Shown: positions 33,622 to 41,164 of the stretch, piece after piece | Layout of the letters: the number at the start of each line of letters is the position of its first letter | How positions within the stretch are numbered: the first letter of the stretch is position 1 | Assembly: GCA_947177415.1 (NCBI GenBank) | Contig: CAMWUK010000021.1 | Location: 1 to 45,432, forward strand | DNA: 45,432 nt | Direction: 5' to 3' | DNA from: an uncultured Clostridiaceae bacterium | GTDB lineage: Bacteria; Bacillota; Clostridia; Lachnospirales; Lachnospiraceae | The notes under the pieces: generated by a model | What the model was told of the DNA's origin: nothing | The model's input: the letters and a program-made list of their open reading frames with translations, nothing else | The model's database searches: none | Made by a program: the position numbers and the translations under genes

Positions 33622-33892
33622 ATAAAGACATAGGACGATGACGAAGAGAAGTAGTACAGATTATCGTTTCCAGTGAGTAGAGGATAGTGGGAACTCTATA
33701 AAGTGAATCTGTATGAATAACACTTTACCAGTTGCAATCTGAACAATATATAGTAGGTGCGCCGTTTGGTTATGCGTTAAATAACCGGTTTCTAACCAAA
33801 AAGTGACTGTAAACAGTAAGTCGGGTGGTACCGCGGATATAGATTCGCCCTGAACATATTTTTTTTAATATGTTCAGGGCTTTTTCTTTTTT
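33622..33892 (+). promoter_or_regulatory. T-box leader of aspS
   Basis: The T-box core GGGTGGTACCGCGG is at 33823-33836. The terminator follows: GCCCTGAACATATT (33847-33860) pairs with 33867-33880, then a T-run. Stem I includes AGAGAAGTAGTA (33645-33656) and an ACAGATT/AATCTGT helix (33656-33662 with 33706-33712). Uncharged tRNA would favour antitermination. The specifier side reads ATGAATAACACTT (33713-33725). I see no clear Asp codon (GAC/GAT) there; AAC (Asn) at 33719 is the best candidate. Confidence 0.9.
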
Positions 33893-34015
33893 TGGAGTAT
33901 AGCCTGCAAGATTAGCTTAGTGCAGTGTTTCATATTTGTAATCGCCTATAAAAAATCACAATTTGAGTTTTACAATTACCTAAGAATGCATAAAAAAGAA
34001 AGGAGTTTTAAGCAA

Positions 34016-35773
34016 ATGGAAACAAATACAAACAATCAATATCGTAACAGAACCTTAGATGCCATCAGTGAAGCGGATGTAGATGCAACCCTAAGAGTAG
34101 CAGGCTGGGTGGAGAATATCCGTGACCATGGCGGGGTATCTTTCATTGACCTAAGAGATATGTATGGTGTCTTGCAGGTGGTTATCCGTGATGCAGCCTT
34201 GTTAGAAGGCATCAACAAAGAAGACTGTATCAGTGTAGAAGGTCTTATTGAACATAGAGATGAAGAAACTTATAATCCTAAGATACCAACTGGAACTATT
34301 GAATTAGATGCTAAGAGTGTACAGGTACTTGGAAAGGTATATAGCCAGCTGCCTTTTGAAGTAATGACAAGTAAGGAAATCCGTGAAGATTTACGACTAA
34401 AATACCGTTACTTGGATTTGCGTAACAAGAAGGTAAAGGACAACATGATTTTCCGTTCCAACGTAATTTCCTTTTTAAGAGAGAAGATGACAGAAATGGG
34501 ATTCTTAGAGATTCAGACTCCTATTCTTTGTGCATCCTCACCAGAAGGAGCAAGAGATTATATCGTACCTTCCCGCAAATTCAAAGGTAAATTTTATGCA
34601 CTTCCACAGGCACCACAGCAGTATAAGCAGCTTCTTATGGTATCTGGATTTGACAAATATTTCCAGATTGCACCATGTTTTCGTGATGAGGATGCCCGTG
34701 CAGACCGTTCACCGGGAGAATTTTACCAGTTAGACTTTGAAATGAGTTTTGCAACACAGGAAGATGTATTCCGTGTAGGAGAAGAAGTGCTTACTGCAAC
34801 TTTTGAAAAATTTGCACCAGAAGGGGCAGCAGTAACCAAAGGACCATATCCAGTAATCAGTTATAAACAGGCAATGTTAGAGTTTGGTTCCGACAAACCG
34901 GATCTTCGTAACCCACTTCGTATTATTGATGTGACAGATTTCTTCCAGAGATGTACTTTTAAACCATTCCACAAAAAGACCGTTCGTGCTATCAAAGTCC
35001 ATGCAGATATGTCCAAAGGATTCCATGAGAAATTATTGAAATTTGCACAATCCATTGGAATGGGCGGACTTGGATATTTGGAAGTAAAAGAGGATATGAG
35101 TTACAAAGGACCAATTGACAAATTTATCCCAGATGATATGAAAACAGAAATCAAAGACTTAGCAGGATTAGAAGTGGGAGATACTATTTTCTTTATTGCA
35201 GATACTGAGAAGAGAGCTGCAATTTATGCTGGACAGCTTCGGAATGAACTTGGTATACGTCTTGACTTATTAGAGAAAAATGCATATCGTTTCTGCTTTG
35301 TCAATGACTTCCCAATGTATGAATACGATGAAGAACAAAAGAAGATTATCTTTACACATAATCCATTCTCCATGCCACAGGGTGGATTGGAAGCGTTAGA
35401 AAATAAAGAGCCAGAAGAAATTTTAGCATATCAATATGATATCGTATGTAATGGTGTAGAATTATCCTCTGGAGCAGTCCGTAACCATGATCTTCAGATT
35501 ATGGTAAAAGCATTTGAAATTGCAGGATATTCCGAAGAGGATTTAAAGGAAAAATTCGGAGCCTTATACAATGCTTTCCAGTTTGGTGCTCCGCCTCATG
35601 CTGGTATGGCACCAGGAGTTGACCGTATGATTATGCTTCTTCGCGAGGAAGATAACATTCGTGAAATTATTCCGTTCCCAATGAATGGTAATGCACAAGA
35701 TTTGATGTGTGGTGCACCAAACGAAGTAACGGAGATGCAGCTTCGTGAGACACACATTAAGATTCGCCAATAG
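34016..35773 (+). CDS. aspS: Aspartyl-tRNA synthetase
   Basis: A 585-residue class II synthetase of the bacterial type with GAD insert. It has an N-terminal anticodon-binding OB fold (TLRVAGWVENIRDHGG), motif 2 FRDEDARADR, the QLDFEMSF block, and motif 3 in GMAPGVDRMIML near the C-terminus. It charges tRNA-Asp, and in many bacteria also tRNA-Asn for later amidation. I start at ATG 34016 with AAAGGAGT upstream; the frame is open back to 33920 but those codons lie in the leader. It is controlled by the T-box upstream. Confidence 0.96.
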   Translation: METNTNNQYRNRTLDAISEADVDATLRVAGWVENIRDHGGVSFIDLRDMYGVLQVVIRDAALLEGINKEDCISVEGLIEHRDEETYNPKIPTGTIELDAKSVQVLGKVYSQLPFEVMTSKEIREDLRLKYRYLDLRNKKVKDNMIFRSNVISFLREKMTEMGFLEIQTPILCASSPEGARDYIVPSRKFKGKFYALPQAPQQYKQLLMVSGFDKYFQIAPCFRDEDARADRSPGEFYQLDFEMSFATQEDVFRVGEEVLTATFEKFAPEGAAVTKGPYPVISYKQAMLEFGSDKPDLRNPLRIIDVTDFFQRCTFKPFHKKTVRAIKVHADMSKGFHEKLLKFAQSIGMGGLGYLEVKEDMSYKGPIDKFIPDDMKTEIKDLAGLEVGDTIFFIADTEKRAAIYAGQLRNELGIRLDLLEKNAYRFCFVNDFPMYEYDEEQKKIIFTHNPFSMPQGGLEALENKEPEEILAYQYDIVCNGVELSSGAVRNHDLQIMVKAFEIAGYSEEDLKEKFGALYNAFQFGAPPHAGMAPGVDRMIMLLREEDNIREIIPFPMNGNAQDLMCGAPNEVTEMQLRETHIKIRQ

Positions 35774-35784
35774 TTGCTATTATG

Positions 35785-35916
35785 GTAACCGTTCAGGTAG
35801 GTCTGCACACTCTGCTGTGCAGACCGTATAAAAGAATAAAACAGGAAAGGAATGGGGCAATTTACATGCAAAGCTTGCCCCATTCCGTAACCGTTCAGCC
35901 GGAGGTGAGCGGTTAC
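35785..35916. repeat. Nested-palindrome repeat, copy 6 (132 bp) between aspS and dus
   Basis: The outer arms GTAACCG (35785-35791) and CGGTTAC (35910-35916) enclose two hairpins: GGTCTGCAC/GTGCAGACC (35800-35808 with 35817-35825) and GGAATGGGGCAA/TTGCCCCATTCC (35849-35860 with 35875-35886). A local GTAACCG/CGGTTAC pairing is also possible from 35887. The second hairpin is homologous to 2-39. Confidence 0.85.
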
Positions 35917-35921
35917 TTATT

Positions 35922-36842
35922 ATGAGATTCTATTTTGCACCAATGGAAGGTATTACCACATACTTGTACCGGAAACTGCATCACAAGTATTTTGGGGGAG
36001 CAAAAAAATATTTTGCTCCCTTTATATCGCCTACCATGCATGGCAGTTTTACGCCAAGAGAGAAAAAAGATATCCTGCCAGAACACAATGAGGGAATCGT
36101 TATGGTTCCACAAATCCTAACAAACCAGGCAGATTACTTTATGGAAGCCGCCAAAGAATTATATGATTATGGATATCCAGAGATAAATTTGAATCTTGGA
36201 TGTCCCTCAAACACTGTGGTGACTAAGTGTAAAGGCTCAGGATTTCTGAGTGAAACTTATCAGTTAGAAAAATTTTTTGATGAAATATTTAAAAAAGCCA
36301 TAGGAAAGATTTCTGTGAAAACCAGAATTGGAAGATATGATGAAGAAGAATTTGAAGAATTACTAAGAATTTTTAATCAGTATCCAATAGAAGAACTTAT
36401 TATACATCCAAGAGTACAGCAAGATTATTATAAGAATCCTGTCCACACGCATGTGTTTTTAGAGGCAATAGAAAAAAGCAGGAATCCTCTTTGTTATAAT
36501 GGTGATATCTATACCAAAGAAGATTATCAAAGTCTTATAGAACAATGTCCAAAACTTCAAAGTGTTATGCTGGGAAGAGGGGCTATTGCAAATCCAAATT
36601 TATTTCAGGAGATACAAACAGGAGAATTAATTTCCATAAATAATTTCTGGGCATTTCATGATGAACTGTATGAAGAATATCAACAGGCAATGGGAAATAA
36701 TGCACTGTATAAGATGAAAGAATTGTGGATATATATGGGAAATTTATTTCCGGATGTGGATAAGATAAAAAAGAAAATTAAAAAAGCACAGAAAAAAGAA
36801 GATTACCAAAGATGGGTACAAGAACTGCGGCATCTTGGGTGA
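35922..36842 (+). CDS. dus: tRNA-dihydrouridine synthase family protein
   Basis: A 306-residue TIM-barrel flavoenzyme with the Dus signature: FAPMEGIT at the N-terminus, the catalytic Cys in NLGCPSNTV (around residue 93), KTRIG near 145 and the FMN-binding MLGRGAIANPNLF near 220. It reduces uridine to dihydrouridine in tRNA. The only visible ribosome binding site, GGAGGTGAG (35901-35909), lies 16 nt before the ATG and inside the loop of the repeat hairpin, which is unusual. It probably shares a transcript with aspS. Confidence 0.9.
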   Translation: MRFYFAPMEGITTYLYRKLHHKYFGGAKKYFAPFISPTMHGSFTPREKKDILPEHNEGIVMVPQILTNQADYFMEAAKELYDYGYPEINLNLGCPSNTVVTKCKGSGFLSETYQLEKFFDEIFKKAIGKISVKTRIGRYDEEEFEELLRIFNQYPIEELIIHPRVQQDYYKNPVHTHVFLEAIEKSRNPLCYNGDIYTKEDYQSLIEQCPKLQSVMLGRGAIANPNLFQEIQTGELISINNFWAFHDELYEEYQQAMGNNALYKMKELWIYMGNLFPDVDKIKKKIKKAQKKEDYQRWVQELRHLG

Positions 36843-36873
36843 AAGTAATAAGAACAGTTATAATAATTTAAAG

Positions 36874-36931
36874 AAAATAGGACAACAATACAAAACAATA
36901 TAAGTTTTGTGTAGTTGCCCTATTTTTTATA
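36874..36931 (+). terminator. Terminator of dus, possibly shared with the GGDEF gene
   Basis: Arms around 36875-36897 and 36904-36926 form a long imperfect stem (AAAATAGG...CCTATTTT ends), followed by TTTTTAT. It lies between convergent genes and has A/T runs on both sides. Confidence 0.7.
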
Positions 36932-36932
36932 G

Positions 36933-39900
36933 TTACAGTTTAAATTCTTTTAATTTAGACCAGGTCATGGAACGGCCTTTAGAATTCCTTTTTATAAAGT
37001 ACAATGCCTGATCAGCATTATTTAGTGCCTGATCGATATCTTTCTGGGTGTTGCCGGAATATTCTGCAATACCAATAGAGCAGGAGAGTTTCTTGTCCAC
37101 TGGAATGGAAATCTTTGTATGAAGGTATTCCTCCAAAGAATTACGGAACCCGTCTCCAATATGCTCATATATCTTGTCTGCTATAGTAAGTCCGTATGCT
37201 TCGTTCTGGTCTGGGATTACGATAAGAAACTCGTCTCCGCCATAGCGGATAGTATATCCCTTATCACCCATAAGTTCTTGGAAAAGTTTGGTAAAACTTA
37301 CCAGCACAAAATCTCCTGTATCATGTCCAAAGGTGTCATTGTAATATTTGAAATTATCTAAATCAATATAAAGTATTAAATTTTTACTGCCCTTTTCATG
37401 ACTAAGCTTATTCTTAATAATGTAGCTAAAACCATGACGGTTGTAAGTTCCGGTCAAATAATCAGTCATAGATACCTTTTCTAATTTTTCGTTCATGTGA
37501 CGAATCAGATTGTTATCTGTAATACGTTTGATTACATCCACAAGCTGGTTACAGGCAAATTTGAGAGTAACCAGATTTTCGTTGGTCAACAAGGTCCGGT
37601 TACCAGTAAAGTTACGCTGGGAATTCACATGGGAGAGCAGTACATAGTTTGTACTGCCGTCTGAAATTGGAATACCAAGCATGGAAACAATCTTATTCTT
37701 TGTAAAAGGCTGCATAACCGGCATAAACTGGAAGAAATTCTTATCTGTCCGATGGGTTAAAAAGCCTCGTTTATATCTTTGGAAAAAATCAAAAATTTTA
37801 TGTATTTGATTAGCAGAGATAGCAATATCACTATTTTTAAATAGTACAGAATATCCACAATCGTCTTTCTTTAGAAGTACTACCCCTCCAAGACTGTAAG
37901 TATTCTGCATTATCGAGATAGCCTGATTAATCAGGGTGTCCACATTGCTTTCTCTACGGTTTAGGTTTTCCTGCCATATAGTAAGGAAGGAGATATCTTT
38001 TTCCCTTTGTTTTAATTTAATTTGTGTGCCTTCAAAATTGGCAATGGATAGTAATTGATCAAAAAATAATTCATGTTTATTAAATCCTAAAATAGTTTTT
38101 GGTATCTCCTCTTGGTTTAATAGTGCCATAAGTTTACTGACACACTGCATAAATCCTTGATTTTTATAGTAATCTACAGTTTCTAGAATAATCTCTTGGC
38201 GTTTATCATATTTTTCTAACCTTAAGTAAAGATTAGATATGGCAACGGTATAAAGATAATAGGTGTAAAAAACTGTTCCAGGAAGAAGCCATAAAAATTT
38301 ATATGATAAATCCAGTTCTTTTTTGCAATTTTCCAGATTTCCTTCATATTCATATAGAATTCCCTTTAAGTAATGATATAAAAATAATTCCTCTTCCCAA
38401 TATTTATAATCAACATCTTCGTTGTCACCGATTAATTGCGTCATATAAATATCCATTTGACCTAAATAATGATAAGCTTTGTAGTAATCCTGTAGATGAA
38501 AATGGCTAATTGCAAGCATAGCATATAATTTGGCTGTATTACAGACCATAAGGTTCTGATAGCCCAGATAGGAGAGCATTTTTAATAGCACTTCAATACA
38601 AGGAATAACCGTTTCATAATTCTCAATTACAAAATAATTCATGCATATATTATAGAGAGCATCCATGCAGTCATCTGCTTTTTTGGCAATGACAAGATTG
38701 CGAAGTGCGATACGGAAATACTGGTCAGCCTTCTCGTAATTCTCCAAAATAATGCAATTATAGCCAATTCCCAGATACATGTGAGCCTGCAAAATTACAT
38801 CGTTACTGGACACAGTTTCAATTCTCTTTTTATGCATCTGGTAAACATATTCATGAAATCCGGCATCAGAATATATGATGATGTTTTTCATATAGGCTAA
38901 CATAAGAAAATCATTGTTACCAATTTCTCTGGCAAGATCAATACCCTTAGAAAAATAGTAAGAATTCTTTTTACCAGTGGCAATTGCTGTTACACTTTCA
39001 ATATCGTTCTCAAATCCCATTGCATACAAATAAGCAAGGTGATTACGGAAACCATAATGTTCTGTGGATTCCAATAATTCAGTAGGTACTGGTATACGGA
39101 AATCACACAAAAAAGGGTCTTTCCAACCGCCAAATTGTGCCATGACATACAAAAGTTCTGCTTTAAAAAGTAAGAAATCGTCTTGTAATTCTTTGGCAAT
39201 TTTCACACACATCTGATATGAATTTTGTATCGAGTTCATGTGACTGGTAGAAAATTGTGTTTTAATGGATAAATAGTGAAAGTAGTAAGCAACAAGGGAG
39301 TTTTCACGATAAAGCTTTAGCTCCGAAATTGTCTTGCAAGACATAACAGCTTCTTCCGTATTGTCCATAGCAAGATTTAGTAAGGTATAAAGAATTAGAA
39401 CCTCACAAGCCTGCTGCTCTGTTAATATAGAACGGTTGTGTTCAATTTTATTATATATATCACTAATATAATACCAAGCATCTTCCAAAGCAAGACTATG
39501 ATACATATTCCAAAGTTTTTTGAGATTCTTTGAAAAGTCTTTTGGTTCAAATATAAAATCCTCTACACTATGCATAAGAATATCACTAGAGAAATGCCCC
39601 CATTCTATCAGCATATTGCGATCCTGTATGTATGAAACCAGTTGATTCCAGGTTTCTGAAATGTAAGATCTAATATAAAATGTATCATTATAAATTATAA
39701 TAAAATGTAAATCAGGTAATTCCTCTTCTAAAAGTTTTAACATCATCTGCACACTGGAAAGAGGAGCAAGATGAAAGGCTGAGATAACCAAAATAAGAGG
39801 ATGCTGATTGGTAATGTAACGAAAAATATGAATAATATCTAAGAAAACATTCTTATATTCAAAAATTACTTCTACAGACATAATATCTTCAGTACGCTGA

Positions 39901-40232
39901 CATTGCCCATCACGGATATAGGCAGCAAAGGGTTCTATATGTAGAGAATATACTTTACAATCTTCCAGAAATTCTTCTGGTGTCATAGTATCCTGGTAAA
40001 AATTAATATAAGACAGACGAATCCAGTTGAAAAAGGGATCATAACAATCACAAATCACATCAGACTGATATTCATGATAATAACAAACAGCAGGAAGTTG
40101 TTCTGGTATTAAGCCAAGAAGATCTGCTTTGTTTATTTTTTCATTATCATAGTATTTTATAAAAAGAGCCTGTCTTGAAAGGCTTGCAATAAAATTTTCA
40201 ATCATCTCCTGAATATTTACTATATATTCCAT
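36933..40232 (-). CDS. Large TPR-containing diguanylate cyclase (GGDEF domain)
   Basis: A 1099-residue cytoplasmic protein. Residues 1-270 resemble the ATPase-like part of MalT/AAA-type regulators (LVISAFHLAPLSSVQMML) but lack a P-loop. Residues 270-740 are helical TPR-like repeats. A GAF-like region follows at about 780-900, then the linker SMTDYLTGTYNRHG and a GGDEF domain with intact RYGGDEF near 1003. It should make cyclic di-GMP, tying it to motility control. No RxxD inhibitory site is visible at the usual place, so product inhibition may be absent. The ATG at 40232 has TGGAGGATA upstream. The truncated ORF at 45029 is a paralogue of its N-terminus. Confidence 0.85.
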   Translation of the reverse strand: MEYIVNIQEMIENFIASLSRQALFIKYYDNEKINKADLLGLIPEQLPAVCYYHEYQSDVICDCYDPFFNWIRLSYINFYQDTMTPEEFLEDCKVYSLHIEPFAAYIRDGQCQRTEDIMSVEVIFEYKNVFLDIIHIFRYITNQHPLILVISAFHLAPLSSVQMMLKLLEEELPDLHFIIIYNDTFYIRSYISETWNQLVSYIQDRNMLIEWGHFSSDILMHSVEDFIFEPKDFSKNLKKLWNMYHSLALEDAWYYISDIYNKIEHNRSILTEQQACEVLILYTLLNLAMDNTEEAVMSCKTISELKLYRENSLVAYYFHYLSIKTQFSTSHMNSIQNSYQMCVKIAKELQDDFLLFKAELLYVMAQFGGWKDPFLCDFRIPVPTELLESTEHYGFRNHLAYLYAMGFENDIESVTAIATGKKNSYYFSKGIDLAREIGNNDFLMLAYMKNIIIYSDAGFHEYVYQMHKKRIETVSSNDVILQAHMYLGIGYNCIILENYEKADQYFRIALRNLVIAKKADDCMDALYNICMNYFVIENYETVIPCIEVLLKMLSYLGYQNLMVCNTAKLYAMLAISHFHLQDYYKAYHYLGQMDIYMTQLIGDNEDVDYKYWEEELFLYHYLKGILYEYEGNLENCKKELDLSYKFLWLLPGTVFYTYYLYTVAISNLYLRLEKYDKRQEIILETVDYYKNQGFMQCVSKLMALLNQEEIPKTILGFNKHELFFDQLLSIANFEGTQIKLKQREKDISFLTIWQENLNRRESNVDTLINQAISIMQNTYSLGGVVLLKKDDCGYSVLFKNSDIAISANQIHKIFDFFQRYKRGFLTHRTDKNFFQFMPVMQPFTKNKIVSMLGIPISDGSTNYVLLSHVNSQRNFTGNRTLLTNENLVTLKFACNQLVDVIKRITDNNLIRHMNEKLEKVSMTDYLTGTYNRHGFSYIIKNKLSHEKGSKNLILYIDLDNFKYYNDTFGHDTGDFVLVSFTKLFQELMGDKGYTIRYGGDEFLIVIPDQNEAYGLTIADKIYEHIGDGFRNSLEEYLHTKISIPVDKKLSCSIGIAEYSGNTQKDIDQALNNADQALYFIKRNSKGRSMTWSKLKEFKL

Positions 40233-40339
40233 ACCCTATCCTCCATTTCATCCTTCGTCTACTTTTAATACTAACATTTTCATATATAGTTGTCAAAGGA
40301 AATCATAGCAAGAAAGTAAGAAATTTTAGTTGGGTCTTG

Positions 40340-40765
40340 TTAATTTTTTGCCTTTTCTAAGGTTTCTTCTATAGCATTAAGAAGAAGTTGTTGTGTATAC
40401 TTACTTTCTTCCTCTAAAACAATCTGATCTATTGCCACATTATTGCACAATTGGTTTTCAATATTTGCTAAAGTAGGCTCTAATAGTGGATACATAGCAG
40501 ATACACTATCATCAATATTTGAGAAAGTAACACCATTAATATGATTGCTGTCTACAACAACTTCAATATTTAATAAAGTATCATTTAAGGAAAGCTGTGA
40601 AGTGTAAACACCGGGAGTATACTCTGCAACCGGGCTGGAATCACCATCCTCATCTTTATGTAACATGAAAATAAGAAGGACAATAAGAAAAATACCTAAT
40701 ACCAGAAAAATACCAGTATAAATCAATTCTTTCCGCTGAATCACCACGATTTTCGTTTTTGACAT
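40340..40765 (-). CDS. Small membrane-anchored protein, possibly degenerate FMN-binding-like domain
   Basis: A 141-residue protein: one N-terminal membrane helix (residues 14-35), an acidic linker, and an outside domain (YTPGVYTSQLSLNDTLLNIE, VVVDSNHINGVTFSN, then KYTQQLLLNAIEETLEKA). The order of blocks resembles an FMN_bind domain (G.YT..., ...V.V....I..V, ...YTS..I..A), but the SGAT flavin-attachment motif is altered, so this is tentative. GGGAGGT precedes the ATG. It lies 107 nt upstream of the GGDEF gene on the same strand and may be cotranscribed with it. Confidence 0.65.
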   Translation of the reverse strand: MSKTKIVVIQRKELIYTGIFLVLGIFLIVLLIFMLHKDEDGDSSPVAEYTPGVYTSQLSLNDTLLNIEVVVDSNHINGVTFSNIDDSVSAMYPLLEPTLANIENQLCNNVAIDQIVLEEESKYTQQLLLNAIEETLEKAKN

Positions 40766-41000
40766 AAAAACCTCCCGAAAAAATAAAGTTTGTGTAATTT
40801 GATTGGATTATTCTCAATGATTCTACACACAATTAGTATATGACAAAAAAATAATAGTATGACCCCTTAAATGAATATCTGTGAAAATAGACGAAATTAA
40901 GAGAGAAAAAAACAAAAAATTCCATGGAAAAAAATAAAAAAAGGGTATTGACAAAAACGCAAACATGCATGAATAGAGGATTTGCAAATTTTGTCAAAAA
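40766..41000. other. Divergent intergenic region between the small membrane protein and nrdD
   Basis: AT-rich, with no ORF I can support. A TTGACA at about 40949 has no good -10 partner. Promoters for the minus-strand genes should be here but none is clear. Confidence 0.4.
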
Positions 41001-41045
41001 TACTATATATAGTATCAAAGGAAAATATTTAGCACTATATTTAGT
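41001..41045 (+). promoter_or_regulatory. Pair of NrdR boxes
   Basis: ACTATATATAGT (41002-41013) and ACTATATTTAGT (41034-41045) match the NrdR box core (CTATAT...TAG). They are 32 bp apart centre to centre, three helical turns, the spacing usual for NrdR. The second box touches the -35 of the nrdD promoter, consistent with repression when ATP/dATP-loaded NrdR binds. Confidence 0.8.
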
Positions 41046-41073
41046 AGACATGGAAAGCTGGGTGTGCTATAAT
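41045..41073 (+). promoter_or_regulatory. Sigma-A promoter of nrdD with extended -10
   Basis: TAGACA (41045-41050), 17 nt, TATAAT (41068-41073) preceded by TG at 41065 (TGCTATAAT). Confidence 0.85.
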
Positions 41074-41088
41074 GAAAAAGATTCAATA

Positions 41089-41141
41089 GCAGCGGAATAG
41101 TAACAGTTCAGCCTTTGGCTGAACTGTTACTATTCCGCTGC
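41089..41141. repeat. Nested-palindrome repeat, copy 7: perfect 25-bp hairpin in the nrdD leader
   Basis: Positions 41089-41113 pair perfectly with 41117-41141 around TTT. The inner 14 bp are the family core GTAACAGTTCAGCC; the outer 11 bp (GCAGCGGAATA) are private. It lies within the nrdD 5' leader, ending 23 nt before the start codon. Confidence 0.92.
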
Positions 41142-41164
41142 AGAAAACGAAAGGAAGAAAGAAC

